Source: Microbacterium sp. B35-30 (GTDB lineage: Bacteria; Actinomycetota; Actinomycetes; Actinomycetales; Microbacteriaceae). From it: DNA of 64,000 nucleotides. Numbering within the stretch: the first letter of the stretch is position 1; every line of letters begins with the position of its first letter. Below are positions 53,993-61,739 of this stretch, piece after piece. Location of the stretch: contig NZ_MWLQ01000017.1 in the NCBI RefSeq assembly GCF_010634855.1, positions 62,001-126,000 on the forward strand, written 5' to 3'. Below the pieces are notes generated by a model, which was not told the origin of the DNA, did no database searches, and saw only the letters and a list, made by a program, of their open reading frames with translations. The position numbers were made by a program, and so were the translations under genes.

Positions 53993-54020
53993 TTGACTTC
54001 CCTGGGAAGACGGCTATGGT
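53993..54020 (+). promoter_or_regulatory. Sigma-70-type promoter candidate
   Basis: TTGACT (53993-53998) and TATGGT (54015-54020) are separated by 16 nt, about 40 nt before the start of the small basic protein at 54062. Confidence 0.5.
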
Positions 54021-54061
54021 CGGGGGTTCACCCGCCAGCCAACCAGGGGAAGCGAGTCGTC

Positions 54062-54196
54062 ATGTCAGACAGATCGCCGCGAGCACGCGACGCGAAGAAG
54101 GTCGCTCAGTCGTCGCTCAAGGAGAAGCGCGCCGAGAAGCGCTCGAGCCAGGAGTCACGAGCGTTCATCAAGCCACGCAAGGGCGCGTCCGGTTGA
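54062..54196 (+). CDS. Small basic protein (44 aa)
   Basis: ATG 54062 to TGA 54194-54196. Nearly half the residues are Lys, Arg, Ser or Glu (DAKKVAQSSLKEKRAEKRSS), with no hydrophobic core. Short Lys/Arg-rich proteins of this kind are common in Microbacterium chromosomes. A promoter candidate precedes it and a perfect 13-bp hairpin follows, giving a self-contained transcription unit. Nucleic-acid binding is a guess from its charge. Confidence 0.6.
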   Translation: MSDRSPRARDAKKVAQSSLKEKRAEKRSSQESRAFIKPRKGASG

Positions 54197-54203
54197 CGAA
54201 CGA

Positions 54204-54232
54204 CGCGGGCTCCTCGCCCCGAGGAGCCCGCG
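54204..54232 (+). terminator. Perfect 13-bp hairpin after the small basic protein gene
   Basis: CGCGGGCTCCTCG pairs perfectly with CGAGGAGCCCGCG around a CCC loop, 8 nt after the stop. It has no T-tract, the usual actinobacterial form. Confidence 0.65.
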
Positions 54233-54355
54233 GCACCATCTCGATCACTCCGCAGACTGCGACGAGTACGTCAATCGCGGAACTGCCACCACCCGGCGCC
54301 AGATCTCCCCGACGTGGATGGCCGCCGCCGCCCTGAGCCGCGCATCGGTCGGCAG

Positions 54356-55384
54356 TCAGTTGTTCTCGCCGGAGACGTCGATGAGCACCTTGCCTACGGC
54401 GCCCTTCTCGACGGCGTCGTGGGCCGCCGCCGTCTCCTCGAGCGGGAACCAGGTGAGTGGCAGTCCGGCGCCCTCACCGACGGGAAGCGCGCCGTCGCGC
54501 AGGGCCGCGGTGATGTCCTCGGCTGCAGCTGACAAGGCGCCTTCGCCCACCGTGTACAGCAGCAGCCCCTGGATCCGCACGTTCTTCGCGAAGGTCGGCC
54601 GCACGGGGATGGTGGTCTCCTCGCCGCCGTTATCGGCGTAGTACGCGATCGAGCCGTGGTTGGCGACGACCTGCCCGTCGAGACCCGCGTTCTGCGCGAT
54701 CGACACCTCGACGATGTGGTCGACGCCGCCGGGTGCGAGCGCGGCGACCTGCTCGGCGGCGGCGTCGTCGCGGTAGTTCACGATGTGGTGGGCGCCCGCG
54801 GCTCGCGCCAGCGCGGCCTTCTCTTCACTCGAGATCGTCGCAATCACAGTCGCGCCCGCCCACACCGCGAGCTGAATGGCGGCGTGACCGACCGCGCCCG
54901 CTCCCCCGGCGACCAGCACGACGCGTCCATCGAGCGAGCCCGGCGACAGCCGTGCGGGCCCGAACTCGTGCACGGTGAGCGCCCGATGCGCTGTCATCGC
55001 GGGCACGCCGAGGCTCGCTGCGACATCGAAGCCGACGCCGTCGGGCAGCTTCACCGCCCGCGCGGCCGGGACGACCGTGTACTCCTGCGCGGTGCCGGTC
55101 GGGCGCTGGTGCTGGGCGAGGTACAACCACACGCGGTCGCCGACCGCGAGTTCCGTCACACCGTCGCCGACGGCATCCACCACCCCGGCGCCGTCCTGAT
55201 TCGGCACGACCTCGTCGAACGCCGGCTTCGCTCCGCTTCCTGCGCGCGCCTTCCAATCGGTCGGGTTGACGCCTGAAACGGCGACCCTCACGCGCACTTC
55301 CCCTGGCCCGGGGAGAGCGGGCTCACGCTCTGCAAGCGAGAGGACGGACGAGCTGCCGGTGCGGGAGTAGACGATCGTTCGCAT
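54356..55384 (-). CDS. Zinc-free MDR-family quinone oxidoreductase
   Basis: 342 aa from ATG 55384. The N-terminal GroES-like domain has VSGVNPTDWKARAG, typical of NADPH:quinone reductases of the medium-chain dehydrogenase family, without the cysteine ligands of zinc alcohol dehydrogenases. The cofactor-binding Rossmann motif is VLVAGGAGAVGHAAIQLA (about 148-165), and AAGAHHIVNYRDD follows. It should reduce quinones or enones with NADPH. It stands alone on the minus strand, 88 nt downstream of the AIM24 gene. Confidence 0.85.
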   Translation of the reverse strand: MRTIVYSRTGSSSVLSLAEREPALPGPGEVRVRVAVSGVNPTDWKARAGSGAKPAFDEVVPNQDGAGVVDAVGDGVTELAVGDRVWLYLAQHQRPTGTAQEYTVVPAARAVKLPDGVGFDVAASLGVPAMTAHRALTVHEFGPARLSPGSLDGRVVLVAGGAGAVGHAAIQLAVWAGATVIATISSEEKAALARAAGAHHIVNYRDDAAAEQVAALAPGGVDHIVEVSIAQNAGLDGQVVANHGSIAYYADNGGEETTIPVRPTFAKNVRIQGLLLYTVGEGALSAAAEDITAALRDGALPVGEGAGLPLTWFPLEETAAAHDAVEKGAVGKVLIDVSGENN

Positions 55385-55472
55385 GTCGTCAGCCAACGCG
55401 CCGGCTGCCATGGGCATTTCCGATCGGCCTGGGCACGCCGCACGGGGAACGACGTTCTCGCACCCTGCAGGG

Positions 55473-56189
55473 TCAGGAACTGCTGCTGGAATTCGACGAA
55501 CGATCGGGCAAGTAGGGCTCGATGGCGGCGGCGAGCTTCGCCGGCGACATCGACTGCAGCCAGATGCGACCCGGTCCATGGATCTCCGCAAGGAACAGCG
55601 AGTCACCGAAGAACTTGTTCTTGATGCCCTTCACCGAGCTGAACTCCAAGTTCATTTCGGCCTCGAACATCGCGAGGTGCCCGGGATGAATGAGCAGGGA
55701 CTGACCGGCCGTCAGCTCGTACTCGGTGATCTCCCCGGCCAGCTGCACCCACGCCGTGCCGTTCCCGGCCAGCTTCTGGAAGACCACTCCCGCGCCGCCG
55801 AAGATGCCGGCGCCGAGCTTCTTCTGCAGCCCGACCGACACCTCGACTCCGGCGGTGCTCGCCGAGTACGAACCCTGCTGGACCATGAACGAATCCGCGG
55901 CGTCGATGTCGAGCTGTCGGATCGTGCCCGGCAGCTGCGCGGCGAACGCGAGCAGCCCGCCCTGCGCGGGAGCCGTGTACTCGGTCAGGAACAACTGCGC
56001 GCCGCCGAGCACCCGCTTGAGACCGCTCATGAAACCGCCCTGCCCGCCGGTGCCGTGCACGGTCGAGGTGTCCAAGGCGAAGCCGGGCGACATCCACGCG
56101 ACGTCACCGCCCTCAGCGACGATCTTCTCCCCAGACTCGAGCGTCAGCTCGAGAATCGGCATGGTCGTACCCGCGATCGTCGACTTCAT
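55473..56189 (-). CDS. AIM24 family protein
   Basis: 238 aa from ATG 56189; ATG 56162 is an alternative. The protein is a Gly-rich beta-helix of the AIM24/TIGR00266 type: VAEGGDVAWMSPG, LFLTEYTA, then GQSLLIHPGHLAMFEAEM and FLAEIHGPGRIWLQSM, ending in a Ser/Asn tail. The family is widespread in bacteria and has no known biochemical function. No membrane helix is present. An upstream open frame reads into the phosphotransferase relic and is not part of this gene. Confidence 0.85.
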   Translation of the reverse strand: MKSTIAGTTMPILELTLESGEKIVAEGGDVAWMSPGFALDTSTVHGTGGQGGFMSGLKRVLGGAQLFLTEYTAPAQGGLLAFAAQLPGTIRQLDIDAADSFMVQQGSYSASTAGVEVSVGLQKKLGAGIFGGAGVVFQKLAGNGTAWVQLAGEITEYELTAGQSLLIHPGHLAMFEAEMNLEFSSVKGIKNKFFGDSLFLAEIHGPGRIWLQSMSPAKLAAAIEPYLPDRSSNSSSSS

Positions 56190-56516
56190 GCGATCCAAAC
56201 TATTCACTGACTCGGCGAGACGAGCGCTATTCACTGGAGCGGACCTCTGTGCTAGCGGGCGGGCCAGCTTCGCAGTTCGACGATGAGTTGATCGAGACAT
56301 TCGGATTGGCCTGGCTTCCGAGAAACACAGCCAGAGCTCGGCGGCGTGGATCGCATTCCACGCCCTCACCGCACTGGGATCAGCACCATACCCCCCGACC
56401 ATGACCTCGAACGACCGCGGGTCTTTCCGTGATGCCCCCATGCGGCCCGCGACAACTCTCTGAGAGGGTCGCCCAGATGTGCTCTCTCCCAGTCGACGAT
56501 CGGGCCGCTCGGTCAT
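56190..56516 (-). pseudogene. Relic of an aminoglycoside-type phosphotransferase
   Basis: On the minus strand, just after the EamA stop, one frame reads PIVDWERAHLGDPLRELSRA, the C-terminal metal-binding motif of APH/choline-kinase-like enzymes. A second frame continues with DPRSFEVMVGGYGADPSAVR and AWNAIHAAELWLC. A frameshift near 56425-56445 and the missing N-terminal kinase lobe show that the gene is dead. Confidence 0.6.
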
Positions 56517-57353
56517 TCACCCCCCGTCCGCGTCATCCGCCAACCGTCGCGGCACGGAACGCGCGCCGAGTGCGGCACCGGCCGACGCCCCGACGACGCA
56601 GAGCACGGCAGCCCATTGCGCCGGCGACAGCGACTCCCCCAGCACGACCAGCCCGACGAGGGCCGCGGCGGCAGGTTCCAGGCTCATGAGGATCCCGAAC
56701 AGCTGTGGCGGCATCCGGCGCAGGGCCTCGAGGTCGAGCGTGTAAGGGATGACGGACGACAGCACCGCCACGCCCAGCCCCGCCGCCAGGACCCCCGGGT
56801 GCACCAGCGCCGCTCCACTCTCGGCGAGGCCGACGGGTGCCGCCACGATCGCCGCGACCGCCATCCCCAGTGCGAGGCCGTTCCCCTCGGTGGTGTGGCG
56901 GCCGAGCGCGGCACTGGCGAGGATGTACAGACCCCAGCACGCCCCGGCCCCGACCGCGAACAGCACTCCGAGCAGGTCGAGGTCTCCGCCGCCTTCCATC
57001 AGCAGCACGACGCCGGCCGCCGCGAGGAGCGCCCAGGCGGCATCGCGCCAGCGCCTCGAGCCCGCGAGCGCGACCGCGAGCGGGCCCAGCAGTTCGATGC
57101 TCACAGCAATCCCGAGCGGAATCCGGGCGAGCGCCAGATAGAAGAGCAGATTCATCAGCGCGAGCACCGCGCCGTAGACGATCACGCTCCCCCACGCACG
57201 ACGCGTCATCCGCAGCGGCGGGCGCCAGACGAGAAGCAGAATGACCGCCGCGAAGAACAGCCGCAGCGTCACCGTGCCGAAGCTGCCGACGGCGTCGAAG
57301 AGGCTTTTTGCGAGGGCGGAGCCCAGCTGGACGCTGAGGATGCCCAGCAGCAC
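56517..57353 (-). CDS. EamA/DMT-family exporter
   Basis: 278 aa from GTG 57353; an in-frame stop about 20 codons upstream limits any extension. Ten hydrophobic helices are visible as two EamA halves. LFDAVGSFGTVTLRLFFAA lies in the first half and PYTLDLEALRRMPPQLFGIL, followed by SLEPAAAALVG, in the second, as in RhtA-like amino-acid or metabolite exporters. The substrate is unknown. It lies downstream of the large subtilase on the same strand, with a strong terminator between them, so it probably has its own promoter. Confidence 0.85.
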   Translation of the reverse strand: MLLGILSVQLGSALAKSLFDAVGSFGTVTLRLFFAAVILLLVWRPPLRMTRRAWGSVIVYGAVLALMNLLFYLALARIPLGIAVSIELLGPLAVALAGSRRWRDAAWALLAAAGVVLLMEGGGDLDLLGVLFAVGAGACWGLYILASAALGRHTTEGNGLALGMAVAAIVAAPVGLAESGAALVHPGVLAAGLGVAVLSSVIPYTLDLEALRRMPPQLFGILMSLEPAAAALVGLVVLGESLSPAQWAAVLCVVGASAGAALGARSVPRRLADDADGG

Positions 57354-57540
57354 CAGTCCTGTCGGTGGGACGCGGCCGAAGAGCCGCCCACCCCACGACG
57401 TCAGGGGTCATCACGTCGGCATGCGCCGCGTATGGTCCTGTCGTCAGCGGTCAAGGTCACCCGTCCAGTCTTGACGATTTGGCGCCGGCTGTCACCCCAT
57501 CTGCCGCGCCGGCGCTCCCCGCCACTGTCAGAGCGAAGGA

Positions 57541-57583
57541 CGATGACGGATGCCGCAGCCCTCGGCTGCGGCATCCGTCATCG
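57541..57583 (-). terminator. Perfect 20-bp inverted repeat (terminator) after the subtilase gene
   Basis: The 20 bases 57541-57560 are an exact reverse complement of 57564-57583, around a CTC loop. It lies about 130 nt past the subtilase stop in its direction of transcription. The rest of the 360-nt gap 57354-57713 shows no gene; a few TTGAC-like boxes give no convincing promoter. Confidence 0.7.
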
Positions 57584-57713
57584 TTAACGCGGTGCGACGC
57601 GCGTCGTCACCCTTCTCTGTCGCGGCGTGCGGGTTGACGTCGGAGATGACGCGGAAACGGCGCGACCACCGGGCGAGGAACGAATCCTCTCCCGGCGGCC
57701 GCGCCTGGGTCGC

Positions 57714-60700
57714 TTACTCGAACGGGTCGAAGTAGGCCACCGTCGCTGCGTCCATGTTGCTGTCGAGCCCTTCCGGTCCGTACGGGATGGTGCTGACGCC
57801 GGTGACGAACACGCGTCGCGAACCATCGGCCGTCTGGTCGACAGCCACGCCGTTCGCCCCGTCGCCGGCTCCCGCCGCGTCGTACCCCGCCGACCAGATC
57901 TGCTCGCCGGTGCCCATGTCGTACGCGATCGTGAGGTAGTCCCAGCCCGTGTCGACGTTCGCGGACTCGCCGGTGACCACGGCGCGCGTGCCGTCCTCGG
58001 TCAGCGCGACGTCCCAGGCGATGTCCGTCCCGTGGGCGGTGCCGTCGTACCGCGCAGCCCACCGCTGCTCACCGCTGGCCACGTCGTAGGCGACCGTCGC
58101 GTAGTCCATGCTGGAGCCGCCTTCCACGTTGCCGGCGACCACGACCGTGCTGCCGTCGGGGCTCAGGGCAAGTGACTGCGGCGTATCCGTGAGCGCCTCT
58201 CCGTACCCGAGGGCCCAGCGCTCTTCGCCGGTCGCCAGGTCATATGCCACGGTCTCCCAATCGTTCTGACGGTCGGTGTTGGCGACACCACCCGCGACGA
58301 TCACGGTGTCACCGGTGATTGCGATGTTCTCCGCGATGTCGACCATGCCCTCGGAGCCGTTCCGCAGGACATCCCACAGCTGCTCGCCGGTGGCGGCATC
58401 GTAGGCGACGGTGCCCCAGTCGGTGAGACCGGTGTTCTCACCCTGGCTCTGCCCGGTGATCACGACCGTCGAACCGTCGTCGCTCACCGCGATGCCACGC
58501 GCGTCGTCCGTGCCGCTCACCGGGTCGTCGTACCGCGCGACCCATCGCTGCTCACCGGTCGCGGCGTCGTAGGCCACGGTGGCGTAGTCGAGCTGCGACT
58601 CGCCCACGTTCTGGTACCCGGTGACGTAGACGGTCGCGCCGTCCGGGCTGACGACCAGGTCGTTGAGCGAGTCGTAGGCCGCGCCCGGACCATCGAGACG
58701 AGCCTCCCATCGCCGCTCACCCGTTGCCCCGTCGTAGGCCGCGGTCAGGTAGTCGGCACCGCTGGTTCCGGCGACGTACAGCGTCTCGCCGTCGGGGCTC
58801 ATCCCGAAGCCGGTCGGCTCGTCGCCACCGCCGTTGCCGGTCGCATCCCACTGCTCCTCCCAGAGCACGTCACCGGTCTCGGGGTCGTACGCTGCTGTCA
58901 GGAAGTCGGCCACGAGCGCGCCTGCCGACGGGGGCCGGGCGAACCCGCTCATGTAGACCCGGTGACCGTCGGGGTGAAGGAGCACCTCGCTGCCGACATC
59001 CGTCGAGTTCCCCCACTGCCCGCCGGCGCCGTCGTAGCGAGCGGACCAGTCCTCGTCACCCGGCTGCTTCGCCCGCAGCACGATCGGCGACCTCACGGTG
59101 TGGCTGCCGTCGGTCCAGGAGAGCTGCCCTGCGAGGTAGTCGAACACCGCGGTCTCTTCGCCGGCCGTGAAGGTGACGGCGTACGACGCGGTCTCGCCCG
59201 GCGCGATGGTGAGAGTGCTCGGCTCGACGCTGGCAGCCACTCCGGCGAGGCCGGTGACCGACGCCGTGTAAGTCGCGGCCCGGTCGTCGACGTTGGTCAC
59301 CGTGCGGGTGACGGTCTGGGTGCCGTCGAGGAGACCGATGCCGATCGACGGTGTGTTGAGGTCGCTCGGGTCCAGCGAGCGCCCGTCCGCCTCGAGGCCG
59401 TCACAGGTGTCGGCCGGCACATTGCGGGTCGAACCGCACAGGAACGCCAGCCAGTCGTCGACACCGCTCTCGTAGACCAGGCCGGGATCCGCCGCGCTGG
59501 TCGGCTGCACGTGTCCGGCACCCTGCTTGAAGATGAGGTTGGGATCGCTGGAGGACTCGCCGTCCAGGACGTCCGACCCGGTGGTCATCAGCGCCGACTT
59601 GATCGCCATCGGAGACCAATCGGGGTGCAGGTCCTGCAGCAACGCGGCCAGTCCCGTGACGTGCGGCGCCGCCATCGACGTGCCGCTCATCAGATTGAAG
59701 TCCATCCCGCCCTGACCGGGAGGCGCCACGGCGGCCAGGATGTCCTGTCCCGGTGCGATCACGTCCGGCTTCAGCACGTCGCCGTTGCCGGCGACGAGCG
59801 GGCCGCGAGAAGAGAACCCGGCCGTGTAGGGCGCGGCACCCCCGTTCGCGATGACGGCCTTCTCGATGCTCGCGGTCGCTCCGGCGGACGCCGCGTAGGC
59901 GCTGATCGCACTCGCGTCGGTATCTTGCAGATGCACGGTGGGCACCGAGTGGAAGTCGGCGTTGAGGGAGTTCTCGAACGCGTTCACGAAGATCATGCCG
60001 ATGCCACCCGCTTCCGCGACCGCGCGTGAAGAGTCCACGCGGGCGATGTCGCCGCCGCGCTCGCAGAGCACGATCTTGCCGGTGACCTTGGCGGGGTCCA
60101 GGCCGGGCTTGCCGTTGTTGGCGCTCGCCGGATAGCAGCGCACCGCGGAGACAGCCGAGGCACCGGCGGCGCGCGCGGCGGCTCCGGTGATCAGCGGGGC
60201 TGGGCCGACCGCCGCGCTGCTGAGTGAGACGCCCGCATAGCGCGCGCCGTTGCCCAGCACCACGGCGCCCGTCGTCGTACGGTCGTGGGTGCCGGCGGCG
60301 ACGGTGGTGAGCCAGGGCCCGGGGTGGGCGACCGTGGCCCCATCAGGGCCGTCGTTGCCGGCGGATGCCGACACGAAGATCCCGGCGGCCGCGGCATTCA
60401 GGAACGCCGCCTCCGTGGGCTCGAGGAAGTCCGTGCTGGATCCCGACACCGAGTAGTTGATGACATCGACGCCGTCGGCGACGGCCTTGTCGATGGCGGC
60501 CACCATGTCGGAGGTGTAGCCGTTCGCGGTGGAGCCGTCCTCGACCGACCACAGCGCCTTGTACGACGCGATCCGCGCGCGAGGTGCGATGCCGGAGATC
60601 TCACCGAACGGGTCGGCAGGCCCGGTCACGTCGATGCCGTGGTTGCCGCCGGCGGTCGACGCGGTGTGCGTGCCGTGGCCGTTGTAGTCGCGGGGTGAGA

Positions 60701-61613
60701 GGAACTCCCAGGGCAGCTGCTTCGCAACGCCCTCGTTGCCGCCCCACGCAGCATTGAAGTACTGCGCCGTGACCAGCTTGTTGTTGCAGAGGTTGGTGTC
60801 CCACGAGTCGTCGCCGACGGTCTCGGCCGACGCGCAGGTGCCGCGGAAGCCCTCCGGCTTGCCCTGATAGGCGAGCTTGTTCGACGCGTCACGGTCCGAG
60901 AAGCTGCCGACCTCGGGCCAGATGCCGCTGTCGATGACGCCGATGACGATGTCCTCACCCGCTCCGGGCGACTTCTTCCCGCCCGCGGGACCACCGAGCC
61001 GGCCCCACAGGCCGTCCTCGCCGTCCAGTCCGAGGAAGCTCGGCGTCGACGACGTGTCCGCCTCGACGGCCTCATCCGGATGCACCGCCACCACGTCGGG
61101 CTGCGCCTCGAGTTCGGCGGCCTGCGCGGGGGTGAGCTCGGCCGCGAAGCCGTTGAAGCTGTAGACGTAGCTGTACGAGGGCGCGCTCCCCTTCACCTTC
61201 GCCAGGGCGGCTCGCTGCTGCCCCTTGAGGTGGGTGCTGTACGCCTCCACCGCGGCGTCGGCAGGATCCATCTTGGAGCCGCCGTGGGGTTTCGTCGCCT
61301 TCAGTCCATCCACGCCGCCGTCGTAGGCGACGACCGGCGCGAGTTCCATCTGGACCACATACGTCTGGGGCTCACCCGCTTCCGGGGTGGCGGCCTGCGA
61401 ATCCTCTGCGCGGGTCACCTCCATGCCGCCGCGGGCCTCGCCGCCGTCTTCCACGGGAGCCACGGTGAAGACGCCGCCCGGCGCCGCGGGAACGGTCGCA
61501 GCGAACGCGCCGGCCGGTGCCGCCGTGGCTGCGAGCGCGACGGCGGTTGCCAGCGCGATCGTCACTCGCGGCGGGGTGAATCGCCGCTGTCGTTGTCTCA
61601 GATATCTGGTCAC
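57714..61613 (-). CDS. Secreted subtilase (S8) with PA domain and C-terminal propeller-like repeats
   Basis: 1299 aa from GTG 61613, chosen because GAGGAG lies just upstream; the GTG at 61646 would add 11 residues. A signal peptide (about 1-38, ATAVALAATAAPAGAFA) and an I9-type propeptide (to about 180) precede the S8 domain: D228 (GVIDSGIWPE), H313 (GHGTHTAS) and the serine motif GTSMAAPHVTG near 650. A protease-associated domain is inserted between His and Ser. After a fibronectin-like domain (about 740-880) about eight repeats of the type AYDxxTGExxW suggest a PQQ/beta-propeller. It is exported and may be wall-associated. Confidence 0.88.
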   Translation of the reverse strand: MTRYLRQRQRRFTPPRVTIALATAVALAATAAPAGAFAATVPAAPGGVFTVAPVEDGGEARGGMEVTRAEDSQAATPEAGEPQTYVVQMELAPVVAYDGGVDGLKATKPHGGSKMDPADAAVEAYSTHLKGQQRAALAKVKGSAPSYSYVYSFNGFAAELTPAQAAELEAQPDVVAVHPDEAVEADTSSTPSFLGLDGEDGLWGRLGGPAGGKKSPGAGEDIVIGVIDSGIWPEVGSFSDRDASNKLAYQGKPEGFRGTCASAETVGDDSWDTNLCNNKLVTAQYFNAAWGGNEGVAKQLPWEFLSPRDYNGHGTHTASTAGGNHGIDVTGPADPFGEISGIAPRARIASYKALWSVEDGSTANGYTSDMVAAIDKAVADGVDVINYSVSGSSTDFLEPTEAAFLNAAAAGIFVSASAGNDGPDGATVAHPGPWLTTVAAGTHDRTTTGAVVLGNGARYAGVSLSSAAVGPAPLITGAAARAAGASAVSAVRCYPASANNGKPGLDPAKVTGKIVLCERGGDIARVDSSRAVAEAGGIGMIFVNAFENSLNADFHSVPTVHLQDTDASAISAYAASAGATASIEKAVIANGGAAPYTAGFSSRGPLVAGNGDVLKPDVIAPGQDILAAVAPPGQGGMDFNLMSGTSMAAPHVTGLAALLQDLHPDWSPMAIKSALMTTGSDVLDGESSSDPNLIFKQGAGHVQPTSAADPGLVYESGVDDWLAFLCGSTRNVPADTCDGLEADGRSLDPSDLNTPSIGIGLLDGTQTVTRTVTNVDDRAATYTASVTGLAGVAASVEPSTLTIAPGETASYAVTFTAGEETAVFDYLAGQLSWTDGSHTVRSPIVLRAKQPGDEDWSARYDGAGGQWGNSTDVGSEVLLHPDGHRVYMSGFARPPSAGALVADFLTAAYDPETGDVLWEEQWDATGNGGGDEPTGFGMSPDGETLYVAGTSGADYLTAAYDGATGERRWEARLDGPGAAYDSLNDLVVSPDGATVYVTGYQNVGESQLDYATVAYDAATGEQRWVARYDDPVSGTDDARGIAVSDDGSTVVITGQSQGENTGLTDWGTVAYDAATGEQLWDVLRNGSEGMVDIAENIAITGDTVIVAGGVANTDRQNDWETVAYDLATGEERWALGYGEALTDTPQSLALSPDGSTVVVAGNVEGGSSMDYATVAYDVASGEQRWAARYDGTAHGTDIAWDVALTEDGTRAVVTGESANVDTGWDYLTIAYDMGTGEQIWSAGYDAAGAGDGANGVAVDQTADGSRRVFVTGVSTIPYGPEGLDSNMDAATVAYFDPFE

Positions 61614-61739
61614 TGTCTCTCCTCGCGCGCGGATGATTCGATTCACACGTTGCGTTGCAGGTTACGGACGGGTGAATGAAGCCGGCATCCGTGACCTACA
61701 CTGACTTTTGCTCGCGCCCCACCCGAGGGAGTGGCAGTC

